NCBI GenBank assembly: GCA_028291405.1
Contig: JAQGID010000214.1
Coordinates: 1 to 40,319 of the forward strand
DNA length: 40,319 bases
Direction of reading: 5' to 3'
Origin: Rhodospirillales bacterium
GTDB taxonomy: Bacteria > Pseudomonadota > Alphaproteobacteria > ATCC43930 > CGMCC-115725
Shown in pieces: positions 17,765-28,535 of the stretch. The notes below the pieces were generated by a model. The model ran no database searches. It had not been told where the DNA came from and saw only the letters and a list, made by a program, of their open reading frames with translations. How positions within the stretch are numbered: the stretch's first letter is position 1; the number at the start of each line of letters is the position of its first letter. The translations under genes were made by a program, and so were the position numbers.

Positions 17765-17780
17765 CGGGGGCACGGCCCCG
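17765..17780 (-). terminator. Short GC hairpin between two MFS genes
   Basis: CGGGGGC and GGCCCCG can pair around a three-base loop. On the minus strand it follows the upstream MFS gene, but the U-run is poor (GATTTAGG). It is a weak terminator at best. Confidence 0.25.
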
Positions 17781-17810
17781 CCTAATCTTATCTGCCGTGC
17801 CCGGTGTCGT

Positions 17811-19208
17811 TCACGGCGACAGTTCCTCGAGCATCCGCTGCTTGGTCTCGACGCCCATCGTCGCCATGACGACGAAGCCGATGAGCCCGGCCGCCCCGAA
17901 CATCGCGAAGACGCTTTCGATCCCGAGACCGGCGGCCAGCAGCGCGCCGACCGCGGTCGGCGACAGGATGCTCGCGAGCCGGTTCATGCTGCTGCCGCCG
18001 GCGACGCCGAGGCCGCGCATCCGCGTCGGATAGAGCTCGGCCGTGTAGTTGAGCGCCGCCGAGGAGTTGAGCGAGGTGCCAATCCCCATGAAGACGGCGA
18101 CGCCGAACAGGATCGGCCAGCCCGTCGCGTGGAAATACATCACCATGGCGGCGCCGAGGAAGCCGCCGATCGCGATGCAGGCGAAGCCGAGGATGAAGAA
18201 CGGCTTGCGCCCGACCCGGTCGAGCAGCATCGCCTCGATGTACATCGTCCCCAGGGTCAGCGCCCAGGAGATCGCCGAGAGGACCAGCGATTCGGTCACC
18301 GGCAGGCCGCCGATCTTCACGTAGAGCGTCGGCAGCCAGATGTTGTAGCCGTAGGCGACGAAAAAGGTGCAGGCCCATTGCACCCAGACCATGATCGTCC
18401 GCTTGAGATAGATCCCCTGGAACAGCTCGGCGGCGCGCGTCTCGCGGAGGGCGGGTTGCGGCGTCACGACGAGCGGCGGCAGCGCGACGCGGCGCTTGTC
18501 CGCCTCGATGCCGGCGATAATCGCTTCGGCCTCGCGAAAGCGGCCGCGGTCGGCCAGCCAGCGCGCCGATTCCGGCAGGCGGAACCAGGCGTAGATCGCC
18601 ACCAGCACCGGCACGCCGCCGAACAGGAAGAGGACCCGCCAGCCCAGCGCCTCGCCCAAGAGCGAGAAGAACAGCAGTCCGATGCCCGGCGTCAGCAGCC
18701 CGCCCCAGATGAAGATGCTCTGGTAGAAAAGCGAGATGCGGCCGCGGTTCGCGGTGCGCAGATATTCGTTGAACAGCGTCGCCGCCACCGGCACCTCGCC
18801 GCCGAGCCCGAGACCCTGCAGCAGCCGCAGGACGAAGAGGCTCTCGAAATCCCAGGCGAAGGCGGTGGCGATGCTGAGCAGGCCGAACAGCAGCAGCGAG
18901 GCGACGAAGGCGATCTTGCGGCCCCAGACCTCGCTGACCCAGCCGAAGAACCAGGCGCCGATGAACTGGCCGACATAGGCGCCGCTGATCAGCAGCCCGG
19001 CGTTCATGAAGCCGATGTGCAGGCTGGTGAAGATGACGGTCAGCGCGACCGCGATCGAGAGCGCGTCGAAGGCATCGAAGAAGGTGCCGACCGCGAGGAC
19101 CGAAGCGAGACGCATGTGGAAGCGCGAGAACGGCAGGCGCTCGATGCGGCAGATGATGGCGCTGCGCGGATCGGCCGCCGCGACGCCGGCCACCAGGGTC
19201 TCGTTCAT
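17811..19208 (-). CDS. MFS transporter, sugar/metabolite:H+ symporter type
   Basis: This is a 465-residue permease with 12 TM segments. N-terminal FFDAFDALSIAVALTVI, the loop 2-3 WVSEVWGRKIAF, GLGLGGEVPVAATLFNEYL and the loop 8-9 DRVGRKPFF are signatures shared by the AAHS and SP families, which import aromatic acids or sugars. The start at 19208 (MNETLVAG) is supported by GGGAGG 7 bases upstream; longer frames have no RBS. It is divergent from the cupin gene, with which it may share control over a 197-bp spacer. The substrate is unknown. Confidence 0.9.
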   Translation of the reverse strand: MNETLVAGVAAADPRSAIICRIERLPFSRFHMRLASVLAVGTFFDAFDALSIAVALTVIFTSLHIGFMNAGLLISGAYVGQFIGAWFFGWVSEVWGRKIAFVASLLLFGLLSIATAFAWDFESLFVLRLLQGLGLGGEVPVAATLFNEYLRTANRGRISLFYQSIFIWGGLLTPGIGLLFFSLLGEALGWRVLFLFGGVPVLVAIYAWFRLPESARWLADRGRFREAEAIIAGIEADKRRVALPPLVVTPQPALRETRAAELFQGIYLKRTIMVWVQWACTFFVAYGYNIWLPTLYVKIGGLPVTESLVLSAISWALTLGTMYIEAMLLDRVGRKPFFILGFACIAIGGFLGAAMVMYFHATGWPILFGVAVFMGIGTSLNSSAALNYTAELYPTRMRGLGVAGGSSMNRLASILSPTAVGALLAAGLGIESVFAMFGAAGLIGFVVMATMGVETKQRMLEELSP

Positions 19209-19332
19209 GCTCTGCCTCCCCGAACGCATCTTGTCGCCGCTTCCGGCGTTCAGGCCAGCATGCGATGACGTCGTCGCCTTGTCGAGGGAGTCTGTCCCGC
19301 TCGCATGTGACGCGGCGTGGGCGGCGCGAGGT

Positions 19333-19358
19333 TTGACCAATCAACGATCATCGGTCAA
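19333..19358. promoter_or_regulatory. Inverted repeat TTGACC-N14-GGTCAA in a divergent promoter region
   Basis: TTGACC (19333-19338) and GGTCAA (19353-19358) form a dyad in the spacer between the MFS gene and the cupin gene. The shape suits a regulator operator (for example a GntR- or LysR-type protein), but no regulator gene is adjacent. Confidence 0.3.
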
Positions 19359-19405
19359 GATCGTGGGCAGAGGCGCAACAAAGCGACAGCCGAGGAGGAA
19401 TGCCG

Positions 19406-20311
19406 ATGAACCGGGAGATCACCGTCGTCGATACGACCGAGATGGCGCTCGAAGACGTGCGGCGCGGCCGTGTTCACATGATCCGCCGCAAGCGCCTGCC
19501 GCTCGAGACCGGCGTCCCCGGCCTCACCATGGAATACTCGCTGTCGGTCGTGCCGGAAGGCTATTTTACGCCGCGGCACCGGCATAATTTCGACCAGATC
19601 CGCTATACGCTGACCGGCGTCCAGAGCACCGGCTACGGCGATCTCGGACCCGGCGAGATCGGCTATTTCCCCGAGGGCGCCTATTACGGGCCGCAGTCGC
19701 AGCAGGGCGAGTGCGTCGCGCTGGTGCTGCAGTTCCAGGGCGCCAGCGGCGAGCACCTCCTCAGCAACGAGGAGATGAACGAAACCTATGAAAAGCTGAT
19801 CGCCCAGGGCGCCAAGTTCGAGAACGGCATCTATCGCGGCCTGACCGCCGACGGGCGGCGCAAGAACAAGGATTCCTACGTCGCGATCTGGGAAGAGCAC
19901 GAAGGGCGCAAGCTGAAGTTTCCGGCGGTGCGCTACCGCACGCCCGTCATGATGCAGCCCGAGAATTACGGCTGGGTCGCCGACCGCAAGCGCCCGGGGA
20001 TCGAGACCAAGCACCTCGGCACCTTCAGCGAGATGCGCACCGGCATCGGCTTCTTCCGCCTGCTGCCGGGCGCACGCCTGCCCGCCGAAAAGCAGGAGCA
20101 CGCCGAGCTTCGCTACCTCGTCGAGGGCGAGATCCAGTACCGCGGGCGCGACTGGGGCGTCGGCACCTATTTCTACGTGCCGCCGGAAGCGACGGTCGAG
20201 GGGCTGTCGAGCAAGACCGGCGGCACCTTCTTCACGATCACGCTGCCGATGGTCGCCGAGGTCGCGGCGCGCCAGCGCGAGCAGACGCAGCGGGCCGCCG
20301 CGGCGGAATAG
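19406..20311 (+). CDS. Cupin domain-containing protein (two cupin folds)
   Basis: This is a 301-residue protein with two beta-barrel cupin segments. The first (about 45-115) has GYFTPRHRHNFDQIRYTLTG with metal-type His residues and GEIGYFPEGAYYGPQ. The second (about 210-290) has KQEHAELRYLVEGEIQYRGR and GTYFYVPPEATVEG. It is either a metal enzyme of aromatic catabolism or a sugar-acid-type isomerase; the exact reaction is not recognisable. ATG 19406 is preferred over 19400 because AGGAGG ends 7 bases before it. Its neighbours, a divergent MFS permease and a downstream binding protein, suggest an uptake and catabolic locus. Confidence 0.85.
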   Translation: MNREITVVDTTEMALEDVRRGRVHMIRRKRLPLETGVPGLTMEYSLSVVPEGYFTPRHRHNFDQIRYTLTGVQSTGYGDLGPGEIGYFPEGAYYGPQSQQGECVALVLQFQGASGEHLLSNEEMNETYEKLIAQGAKFENGIYRGLTADGRRKNKDSYVAIWEEHEGRKLKFPAVRYRTPVMMQPENYGWVADRKRPGIETKHLGTFSEMRTGIGFFRLLPGARLPAEKQEHAELRYLVEGEIQYRGRDWGVGTYFYVPPEATVEGLSSKTGGTFFTITLPMVAEVAARQREQTQRAAAAE

Positions 20312-20338
20312 CCGTCGGGGGACCGCAGAGAAAACCAT

Positions 20339-20466
20339 CCCTCCCCCCTTGAGGGGGAGGTTAGGTGGGGGACGCGCGCGCAGCGCGCGACGAACAAGCT
20401 CGCGGCCGGCAGCACCCCCCACCCGTCAACGCTTCGCGTTGCCGACCTCCCCCTCAAGGGGGGAGG
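20339..20466. repeat. Long palindromic intergenic element (CTCCCCCTTGAGGGGGAG type)
   Basis: The outer arms are CTCCCCCCTTGAGGGGGAGG and CCTCCCCCTCAAGGGGGGAG, each itself palindromic, with inner AGGTGGGG / CCCCACC pairing and a GC-rich centre (ACGCGCGCGCAGCGCGCG). It fills the gap between the cupin gene and the binding-protein gene. A degenerate relative lies at 21496-21617. Confidence 0.85.
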
Positions 20467-20517
20467 CGAGAGTCGAATGAGAGCCTTGAAATTGGATCGG
20501 CGCGGCGGGGGATATCA

Positions 20518-21495
20518 ATGACAGCACGAATTCGGCGCTCGGCCGTGCGCAACTACATCGGCGCCGTCTTCAGCGGGGCCGCACTACTGTGCGTGCCGAT
20601 GCTGTCGCACGCCGCCGACACGGTGCGGGTCGGCACGCCCGAGGCCACCGCCTTCATCTTTGCGATCCTCGACGTTGGCAGCGCCGCCGGCATCTTCAAG
20701 AAGCACGACATCGAGATCCAGCGTCTCAATTTCGGCGGCGGCGGCAAGATGCAGCAGGCGATGGTCGCCGGCGCCATCGACGTCGCGGTCGGCGGCGGCA
20801 CCGATCTCGCCTATGTCGCGCGCGGCGCGCCGGAAAAGGCGGTCGCGTCGATGGCCGGCGCGCCGGACGACATGGCAGTGATCGTCCGGATGGACGGCAG
20901 CGCCGACACCGTCGACCAGCTGAAGGGAAAGTCGATCGGCGTCACCACCGCAGGCTCGCTCACCGCCTGGCTCGCCATGGAGATGGCGCGGCGCGAGGGC
21001 TGGGGGCCGGAGGGTGTCAAGCGCGCCCCGATCGGCGATCTGACGGCCGAGACGGCGGCGCTGCTGTCCAAGAACGTCGACGCGATCGTCGGCCCGCTCG
21101 AGGCCGGCTACAGGTTCGAGGCCGACGGCCGCGCCAAGGTGCTGATGAACTTCGGCGAGGTCATCAAGGACTTCGTCACCCACATCATCTTCGCCAGCAA
21201 CGACATGCGGGCGCAGCATCCCGAGACCTTGCGCCGCTTCCTCAAGGGCTGGTTCGAGACTATCGTCTTCATGCGCCAGCACCGCGACGAGGCGATCCGC
21301 CTGGCGATGCCGGCGACCGGCCTCTCGCCCGAGGTGCTGGCGCGGGTCTACGACGGCGAGATGCCGACCCTCTCCGACACCGGCCGCTTCGACCCCGCCG
21401 GCCTCGAGGTCCTCAAGCGCTCGTTCATCGAGCTCGGCCTGCTGACCAGCGTTCCCGACAATTCCGCCCTGATCGACGACTCGTTCCTGCCGTAG
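20518..21495 (+). CDS. ABC transporter substrate-binding protein (NMT1/TauA-like)
   Basis: This is a 325-residue periplasmic binding protein. A signal peptide with a basic start (MTARIRRSAVRN) and hydrophobic core ends at MLSHA-ADT. The mature part has the NMT1/THI5 layout: VRVGTPEATAFIFAILD, AAGIFKKHDIEIQRLNFGGG, QAMVAGAIDVAVGGGTD and LKGKSIGVTTAGS. Homologues bind sulfonates, nitrate, thiamine precursors or aromatic acids. No permease or ATPase gene is next to it, so it relies on a transporter encoded elsewhere. GGGGGA lies 6 bases before ATG 20518. Confidence 0.9.
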   Translation: MTARIRRSAVRNYIGAVFSGAALLCVPMLSHAADTVRVGTPEATAFIFAILDVGSAAGIFKKHDIEIQRLNFGGGGKMQQAMVAGAIDVAVGGGTDLAYVARGAPEKAVASMAGAPDDMAVIVRMDGSADTVDQLKGKSIGVTTAGSLTAWLAMEMARREGWGPEGVKRAPIGDLTAETAALLSKNVDAIVGPLEAGYRFEADGRAKVLMNFGEVIKDFVTHIIFASNDMRAQHPETLRRFLKGWFETIVFMRQHRDEAIRLAMPATGLSPEVLARVYDGEMPTLSDTGRFDPAGLEVLKRSFIELGLLTSVPDNSALIDDSFLP

Positions 21496-21617
21496 CTTTC
21501 CCGCTTGAGGGAGAGGATCAAGGTGGGTTTGGCGCGAAGCGCGAACCTGCCCCTCGCTCAGCCGGCATCATCCTCCATCCGACTCTCCCTCAAGATCACT
21601 TCCGAGATACGGGAAAG
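21496..21617. repeat. Degenerate palindromic intergenic element
   Basis: Outer arms CTTTCCCG / CGGGAAAG and inner GCTTGAGGGAGAG / CTCTCCCTCAAG are interrupted on one side by about 18 bases. The sequence resembles a decayed copy of the element at 20339-20466. It directly follows the binding-protein stop and borders the AT-rich island. Confidence 0.7.
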
Positions 21618-21645
21618 GCGCTAGAAACTGGAAATTTATAAGATT

Positions 21646-22511
21646 TTAGTCTTGAATATCGTCCACAATTTTAGCGTCTTTAACGCTCCACGATTTGCCA
21701 ACGCCCTTTAGTCGATCATTTAACCAGTTTTCCGGTAATGGCTCGATACCGGCAAGCATGGCCGGCGATAATCCATCATGACTTAAGATATATTCTTTCC
21801 TGAGATTGGATAGAACTACCAGTTCGTCTGGCTCGGGCGCACGTCCGGTAATTGGCTCGGGTGGAAATAAAACTATACCCTGTAAATTTAGCGCTAGTAT
21901 TGTAATTTTTTGGTCTTGTTCTTGCCCAATTAGCTTAACCGCCCCGCTTTCAAACGAAATATGGGCAGATTGCTATAATTAGTTATCTTACATAGATGCG
22001 CAATTGGCGTCTTCTGCCCTGGTATGCTCCATTGAAGCTTTTGTCCGGGGGTCCCCGGACGTTCTGTTAATCCGAAAACGTAGCCTCCTCCTGCAAAAGG
22101 AGGCCACGTTGCAACCGTCCTAACAATACCCTCGGCCGGCACTGCAGTCGGTAAGGACGACATATAGCATTCGAGTACAACAGACGCATATAATTTATAT
22201 ATATCTGTCTTTTCTGCAGCAGCTTTATTTGATAAAATTCCGGTGTGAGCGAGGTAATACCAAAGAGCGCCAGAGGCATAGAGAGTCAACCCAAGAGCCA
22301 TAATTGAAAGCGGCCCCAATTTGGCCCTCCATTTCTTGAGATGGTGCGGCGTGAAGCCCCAAAGGAATATCGTCACCCCAACGATTACGCTGCTTCCGAC
22401 TAGGGGCCAGCCGATTCCGGGCTCGATGTGCGGCATCGTCGCTGACACCACGACCGGAATGACGACGGAAAAAATGCTGCCGCCGAGCGTGCCGGCGATT
22501 CTCTCTCGCAT
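21646..22511 (-). pseudogene. Hypothetical membrane protein gene split by a frameshift
   Basis: From ATG 22511 the frame gives 193 residues with three hydrophobic segments (about 11-27, 35-52, 68-88) and a soluble part ending CKITNYSNLPIF, then a short tail and TAA at 21930. Immediately after, another frame is open without stops for about 105 codons (about 21960 to TAA 21646), reading SFESGAVKLIGQEQDQKITI, later PEPDELVVLSNLRKEYILSH and ending KDAKIVDDIQD. It has no start codon near its beginning, so it is best read as the continuation after a one-base shift near 21955-21965. Base composition is much more AT-rich than the neighbouring genes, which suggests acquisition. The function is not recognised. 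Confidence 0.55.
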
Positions 22512-22696
22512 ATTGTCGATCTTACCGAAAAAAACCCATCCTATTGAACCCGAAAGGTATCAGATCATAGAAACTAGCGATTTTTTGAAAGGCGGGTCTG
22601 CTCCTAATACCGGAGCGTCGGATCCTCTCGCCAGCCTGAAGAGGCGCGTTGTAACCTCGGCGCAGAAACGAGCGCAGAACGAGGAGGACGGCCAGC

Positions 22697-24424
22697 ATGA
22701 GAACGGGCATGACCAGCTTCACGCAAAGCCGCAGGGCATTCATGGGCGTCGCCGGCGCCGGTCTCGCGGACATGATCGCGGCGCCGTGGTCCCGCGCTCT
22801 CGCCGCGGTCGGTCCGCGCGACGCCGATCTCGTCGTCTTCAACGCCAAGGTCTACACGGTCGATCCTCAGATGCCGACCGCGGAGGCCTTTGCCGTCCGC
22901 GACGGAAGGATCCTCGCGGTCGGCAGCAGCGCGGACATGAAATCGCTGATCGGCAAGGGCACCGAGTCCTTCGATGCCGGGCAGATGACGGTCGTCCCCG
23001 GCTTCATCGACTGCCACAATCACGCCCCCGGCGAATCCCTGCTCTACGACGTGCTGGTCGGCAATCCCTACGAGGTCGAGTTCGTCACGATCGACAGCAT
23101 CGTCGACAAGCTGCGCGAGCGCGCGGCGCAGACGCCGCCGGGCATGTGGGTCGACGGCTATTTCTTCGACGACATCAAGGTGAAGGACGGGCAGCCGCTC
23201 ACCGTCCACGACCTCGATCGCGCCTCGCCCGATCATCCGGTGATGGTGCATCACCGCGGCGGCCATACCTATTACGTCAACAGCAAGGCCTTCGCGCTCG
23301 CCGGCGTCACGCGCACGACTGCCAATCCGTTCGGCGGCACCTTCGACCGGGACGCCGCCGGCGAGCTCAACGGTCGCGTGACCGATCTGGCGCGCGTCGT
23401 CTTCGACAACGTCGGCCAGCGACCGGTCTACGGTGCGGCCGAGAAGGCCGAGCGCAGCCGCAAGGGGCTGGCGCATATCTCGAAGCAGTTCGTCCGCTAC
23501 GGGCTGACCAGCGTCCATCACGAGGGCGGCGATCTTTCCGGCCTGCAGCAGATCCGCGGCCGCGGCGAGCTGCTGCACCGGGTGAGCTACGAGGCGACCG
23601 GTCCGTTCCTGGAAGCGATGATCGCCAACGGCATCCGGTCGGGCCTCGGCGACGAGCGGATCCGCATGGGCGCGACCTTCGAGCATACCGTCGACGGCTC
23701 CTTCTCGGAGCGGACGATGGCGCTCAGCACGCCCTATCCCGGCGTCACGCCGCCCTACAAGGGCAATCTCACCGAGACGCAGGAGGGGCTGAACGTCTGG
23801 GTGGAGAGGGTCCATCGCGCCGGCATCCAGGTGAACTGCCATGCCAACGGCGACGTCGCGATCGACATGATGCTGACGGCCGTCGAGCGGGCGCAGCAGC
23901 TCTTCCCGGTCGCCGACGCGCGCCCCAAGATCACCCATTGCACGCTGATCAACGACGATCTGATCAAGCGGATGAAGGCGCTCGGCGCGGTGCCGGCGGT
24001 CTTCTCGACCTACCCCTATTACAACCCGGACAAATTCCCCTTCTACGGCGAGGACATGCTGACGCACGCCATGGCGCTGCGGACGATGATCGATGCCGGC
24101 ATCCGTCCGGCTGCGGGATCGGACTTCAGCCCGGGGCCGTTCTCGCCGCTGATGGCGATCCAGGCGATGACGACGCGCACCGGCTGGGACGGCAAGACCT
24201 GGGGCGCCAACCAGCGGATCAGCATCGACGAGGCGCTCGCCGTGAACACCATCAACGGCGCCTACAATTCGCGCGAGGAGGCGATCAAGGGATCGATCAC
24301 GCCGGGCAAGCTCGCCGATTTCGTCGTCCTCGCCGCGGATCCGCACGCGGTCGATCCGCAGAAGATCAAGGATATCCAAATCGTCCGGACGGTGGTCGGC
24401 GGTTCCGTCGCGTTCAGCGCCTGA
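22697..24424 (+). CDS. Amidohydrolase family protein, YtcJ type (Tat-exported)
   Basis: This is a 575-residue metal-dependent amidohydrolase (amidohydro_3). The N-terminus carries a twin-arginine signal, QSRRAFMGVAGAGLA, so it is probably exported folded. The metal-binding H-x-H is in PGFIDCHNHAPG. Further conserved pieces are NCHANGDVAIDM, ITHCTLINDDLIKR, AAGSDFSPGPFSP and GSITPGKLADFVVL. The family hydrolyses N-acyl or imide bonds, and the substrate is unknown. GAGGAGGA lies 8 bases before ATG 22697. A second in-frame ATG (codon 5) would give a shorter Tat leader. Confidence 0.9.
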   Translation: MRTGMTSFTQSRRAFMGVAGAGLADMIAAPWSRALAAVGPRDADLVVFNAKVYTVDPQMPTAEAFAVRDGRILAVGSSADMKSLIGKGTESFDAGQMTVVPGFIDCHNHAPGESLLYDVLVGNPYEVEFVTIDSIVDKLRERAAQTPPGMWVDGYFFDDIKVKDGQPLTVHDLDRASPDHPVMVHHRGGHTYYVNSKAFALAGVTRTTANPFGGTFDRDAAGELNGRVTDLARVVFDNVGQRPVYGAAEKAERSRKGLAHISKQFVRYGLTSVHHEGGDLSGLQQIRGRGELLHRVSYEATGPFLEAMIANGIRSGLGDERIRMGATFEHTVDGSFSERTMALSTPYPGVTPPYKGNLTETQEGLNVWVERVHRAGIQVNCHANGDVAIDMMLTAVERAQQLFPVADARPKITHCTLINDDLIKRMKALGAVPAVFSTYPYYNPDKFPFYGEDMLTHAMALRTMIDAGIRPAAGSDFSPGPFSPLMAIQAMTTRTGWDGKTWGANQRISIDEALAVNTINGAYNSREEAIKGSITPGKLADFVVLAADPHAVDPQKIKDIQIVRTVVGGSVAFSA

Positions 24425-24543
24425 GCCCGGCGGCGGCCCGGACGCCGCGGATTTGAACCGACCCCGAAGGCTCGGCTTGGCGGATCGGCGTCGCGCGACT
24501 AGTCTCTCGCCGCGACGATTTGGAATGCGCCAAGGAGCAGGTT

Positions 24544-26244
<1,701 letters not shown>

Positions 26245-26300
26245 GGGCCGGGCGCGGATAATCCCTCGGCCACCCTTTTGGCCGTCCGCCATCCAGCCAT

Positions 26301-26328
26301 CGTCATCCTCGCTTTCCGCGGGATGACG
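26301..26328. repeat. Short inverted repeat CGTCATCC / GGATGACG
   Basis: Two 8-base arms flank a 12-base GC-rich loop in the convergent gap between glnS and the FtsZ-SPOR gene. It resembles the core of a third family of alphaproteobacterial palindromes and may act as a terminator. Confidence 0.55.
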
Positions 26329-26415
26329 AGAGAGGGGTTGCTGCGGCCGCGTGTCTCGCGTCGGCACAAGGCGGTGCCGGCGAGGCCGAAACTGGCGGCG
26401 GCGCGGTGAGCCGGC

Positions 26416-28182
26416 CTATCGGCGGGCGACGGCCGTGTCGGGAAACGACGGCGCCAGGAGAAGGCATTGCCCACCGCGCTGCTTCAGCTCGCTGCAGATC
26501 GTCTCGGCGCTGCCGCGGTCGGCGATGGGTCCGACGCGAATGCGCCAGACCGACCCCTGGTCGATCAGCTCGAAGCGCGAGGTATGGGCATCGAGGCTGC
26601 CCAGCAGGTCCGGCTGGGTGCGGCGGAGGCGATTGAGCTCGTCCTGAGCGGCCTCGGCGGTTCGCAGCGCCCCGATCTGGAGAACGTAGCCCGTCGCGGA
26701 CGTCGCGAGCGCCGGCCGTGCCGGACGCGCCTTCGGCTTCGGTCGCGGCCGCCTCGCGGGCATCTCGGTCGCGGGTGCCACGCTCACGGCCGGCTGCACC
26801 GGCGTCGTGACCGCCGCATCGTCGGTCTCCGGCGGGACGGCGACGGACGGGTCTTCCGTCGCGCTCGGCCCCGCAGCTGCGAAATCAACTTCCTCGGCGC
26901 TGCTCCCGCCGGCGTCCCCCGAAATGCTCGCCGGGGTGGGATCCGCTGCCGGCGAAACGCTCGGCGCCTGGCCCTCGCCCCGCGTCAGCGACAGGCTGCC
27001 GGCGCCGACGACGGCAATCACGGCGAGGCTCGTCACGGCGGCGATCACGCCGCGGCGGCGCTTGTCATTGCCATCGGCCGGAGCCGATCCGGATGCAAGC
27101 GTAGTTTCCGGGAACCGCGACGATTCCCATCCGCTGACGCTCTCTGGCGACCAGGCTTCAGCCTCATCGGCCGAGACTGGATCGCCGATCCCCGTGGCGA
27201 CGATGCTGACGCGGATCCTGCCGCGCAGCTTTTTGTTGAAGGTCGAGCCGAAGATGATGTTGGCGGCGGGCGCGGCCTCGTGGCGGACGCGGTCGACGGC
27301 CGCGTTCATGTCGAACAGCGTCAAATCGGCGCCGCCGGTCACATTGATGAGCACGCCGCGGGCGCCGCTCATCGATCCCTGCTCGATCAGCGGGTTCGTC
27401 ATCGCGGCCGCCGCGGCGATCGCGGCGCGGTTCTCGCCCTCGGCCTCGCCGGTTCCCATCGTCGCCTGCCCCATATCCGCCATGATGGTCCGGACGTCGG
27501 CGAAGTCGAGATTGACGAGGCCGGGCACCGTCATGAGGTCGGTGACCGCACGGACGCCGGCATGCAGGACCTCGTCGGCCATCCGGAAGGCGTCGAGGAG
27601 GGTGGTTTGCGAATCGGTGACGCGGAAGAGATTCTGGTTGGGAATGACGAGCAGCGTATCGGTGACGGATGCCATCTCCGCGACGCCGCCTTCCGCCAGA
27701 TGGCTGCGGTGCTCACCTTCGAAGTCGAACGGCTTGGTGATGACGCCGACCGTCAGGATGCCGGAGCGGCGTGCGACGCCGGCGATCACCGGCGCGGCGC
27801 CGGTGCCAGTCCCTCCGCCCATCCCAGCGGTGACGAAGACGATGTCATGCCCGCGGATGAGCGCCGTGATCGCAGCGAGCGATTCCTCGGCGGCGGCCTG
27901 GCCGAAACCGACGCGCGCCCCGGCGCCGAGGCCGCGCGTCGCGCGCGGTCCGATCTGTATCCTGCGACGGGCGAGCGACTGTTCGAGGGCCTGGACGTCG
28001 GTGTTGACGGCGCAGAACTCCACCCCCCGAAGATCGCCGCGAATCATGTTGTTCACGGCATTGCCGCCGGCGCCGCCCACACCGATGACAAGAACTTTCG
28101 GACCGTGGTCAGATATTCGGCGAGGTCCTACCCGCCGCAACAGCGCGTTCAGCCAAGAACCATTCGGCAAGTCGGAGATCAT
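26416..28182 (-). CDS. FtsZ-transmembrane-SPOR fusion protein
   Basis: This is a 588-residue protein with an unusual architecture. Residues 28-332 are a complete FtsZ domain: [20 protein letters not shown], tubulin signature [12 protein letters not shown] (about 121-132) and T7 catalytic loop [11 protein letters not shown] with both Asp residues (226, 229), so GTP hydrolysis and polymerisation look possible. After KRRR comes one hydrophobic helix (about 378-399, [20 protein letters not shown]). A Pro/Ala-rich linker (400-495) leads to a C-terminal SPOR domain (about 495-575: [33 protein letters not shown]). The predicted topology is FtsZ inside and SPOR in the periplasm. The usual FtsZ C-terminal peptide for FtsA is absent. 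No ftsQ, ftsA or mur gene is near, so this is an accessory paralogue. ATG 28182 (AAGGTG upstream) is preferred over GTG 28287. Confidence 0.92.
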   Translation of the reverse strand: MISDLPNGSWLNALLRRVGPRRISDHGPKVLVIGVGGAGGNAVNNMIRGDLRGVEFCAVNTDVQALEQSLARRRIQIGPRATRGLGAGARVGFGQAAAEESLAAITALIRGHDIVFVTAGMGGGTGTGAAPVIAGVARRSGILTVGVITKPFDFEGEHRSHLAEGGVAEMASVTDTLLVIPNQNLFRVTDSQTTLLDAFRMADEVLHAGVRAVTDLMTVPGLVNLDFADVRTIMADMGQATMGTGEAEGENRAAIAAAAAMTNPLIEQGSMSGARGVLINVTGGADLTLFDMNAAVDRVRHEAAPAANIIFGSTFNKKLRGRIRVSIVATGIGDPVSADEAEAWSPESVSGWESSRFPETTLASGSAPADGNDKRRRGVIAAVTSLAVIAVVGAGSLSLTRGEGQAPSVSPAADPTPASISGDAGGSSAEEVDFAAAGPSATEDPSVAVPPETDDAAVTTPVQPAVSVAPATEMPARRPRPKPKARPARPALATSATGYVLQIGALRTAEAAQDELNRLRRTQPDLLGSLDAHTSRFELIDQGSVWRIRVGPIADRGSAETICSELKQRGGQCLLLAPSFPDTAVARR

Positions 28183-28535
28183 ATTGCACCTTGATCCGGC
28201 CCAATGATGAATCGTTCTGATCAATGCTCGGCTGATGGTAATCAACCTGTAGTTATTGCCGTTTCTTTCTACAAAATCATTAGCCACCTTGAGTTCGAGC
28301 GTCGACCTCCATTATTGCGATAAGTCAAGAAAGTCATCAAATCGATGGTGACTGTGCTCTCTGCGCAACACTTTTGCGAAAATTGGGACGCCGTCGGGGA
28401 TTACTTCGTCTCACCTGCAGCGGCCGGGCCGTGTCCGAGGTTCCCGACTTTGACCGACGGCGGGAATTTACCGGCGCCCCGCTTTACAATACGCCCCGCC
28501 ATGCTCCACGATCGGCGTGGGGAGGAGCACGAACG
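28183..28535. other. Divergent intergenic region of about 350 bp
   Basis: This spacer between the FtsZ-SPOR gene and the acyl-CoA ligase operon is AT-richer near 28190-28380. An in-frame GTG at 28287 would extend the FtsZ protein by 35 residues of non-FtsZ character. TTGACC (28450) and TACAAT (28485) occur on the plus strand but are about 29 bases apart, too far for a standard promoter. No RNA gene or regulator site was recognised. Confidence 0.6.

Noticed and set aside
28183-28287. 35-residue N-terminal extension of the FtsZ-SPOR protein from GTG 28287
   Set aside because: The RBS is weak, the stretch has no FtsZ-like character, and ATG 28182 has AAGGTG at a suitable distance. Kept only as an alternative start.
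28450-28490. TTGACC and TACAAT as a promoter for the acyl-CoA ligase operon
   Set aside because: The boxes are about 29 bases apart, far from the 16-19 needed.
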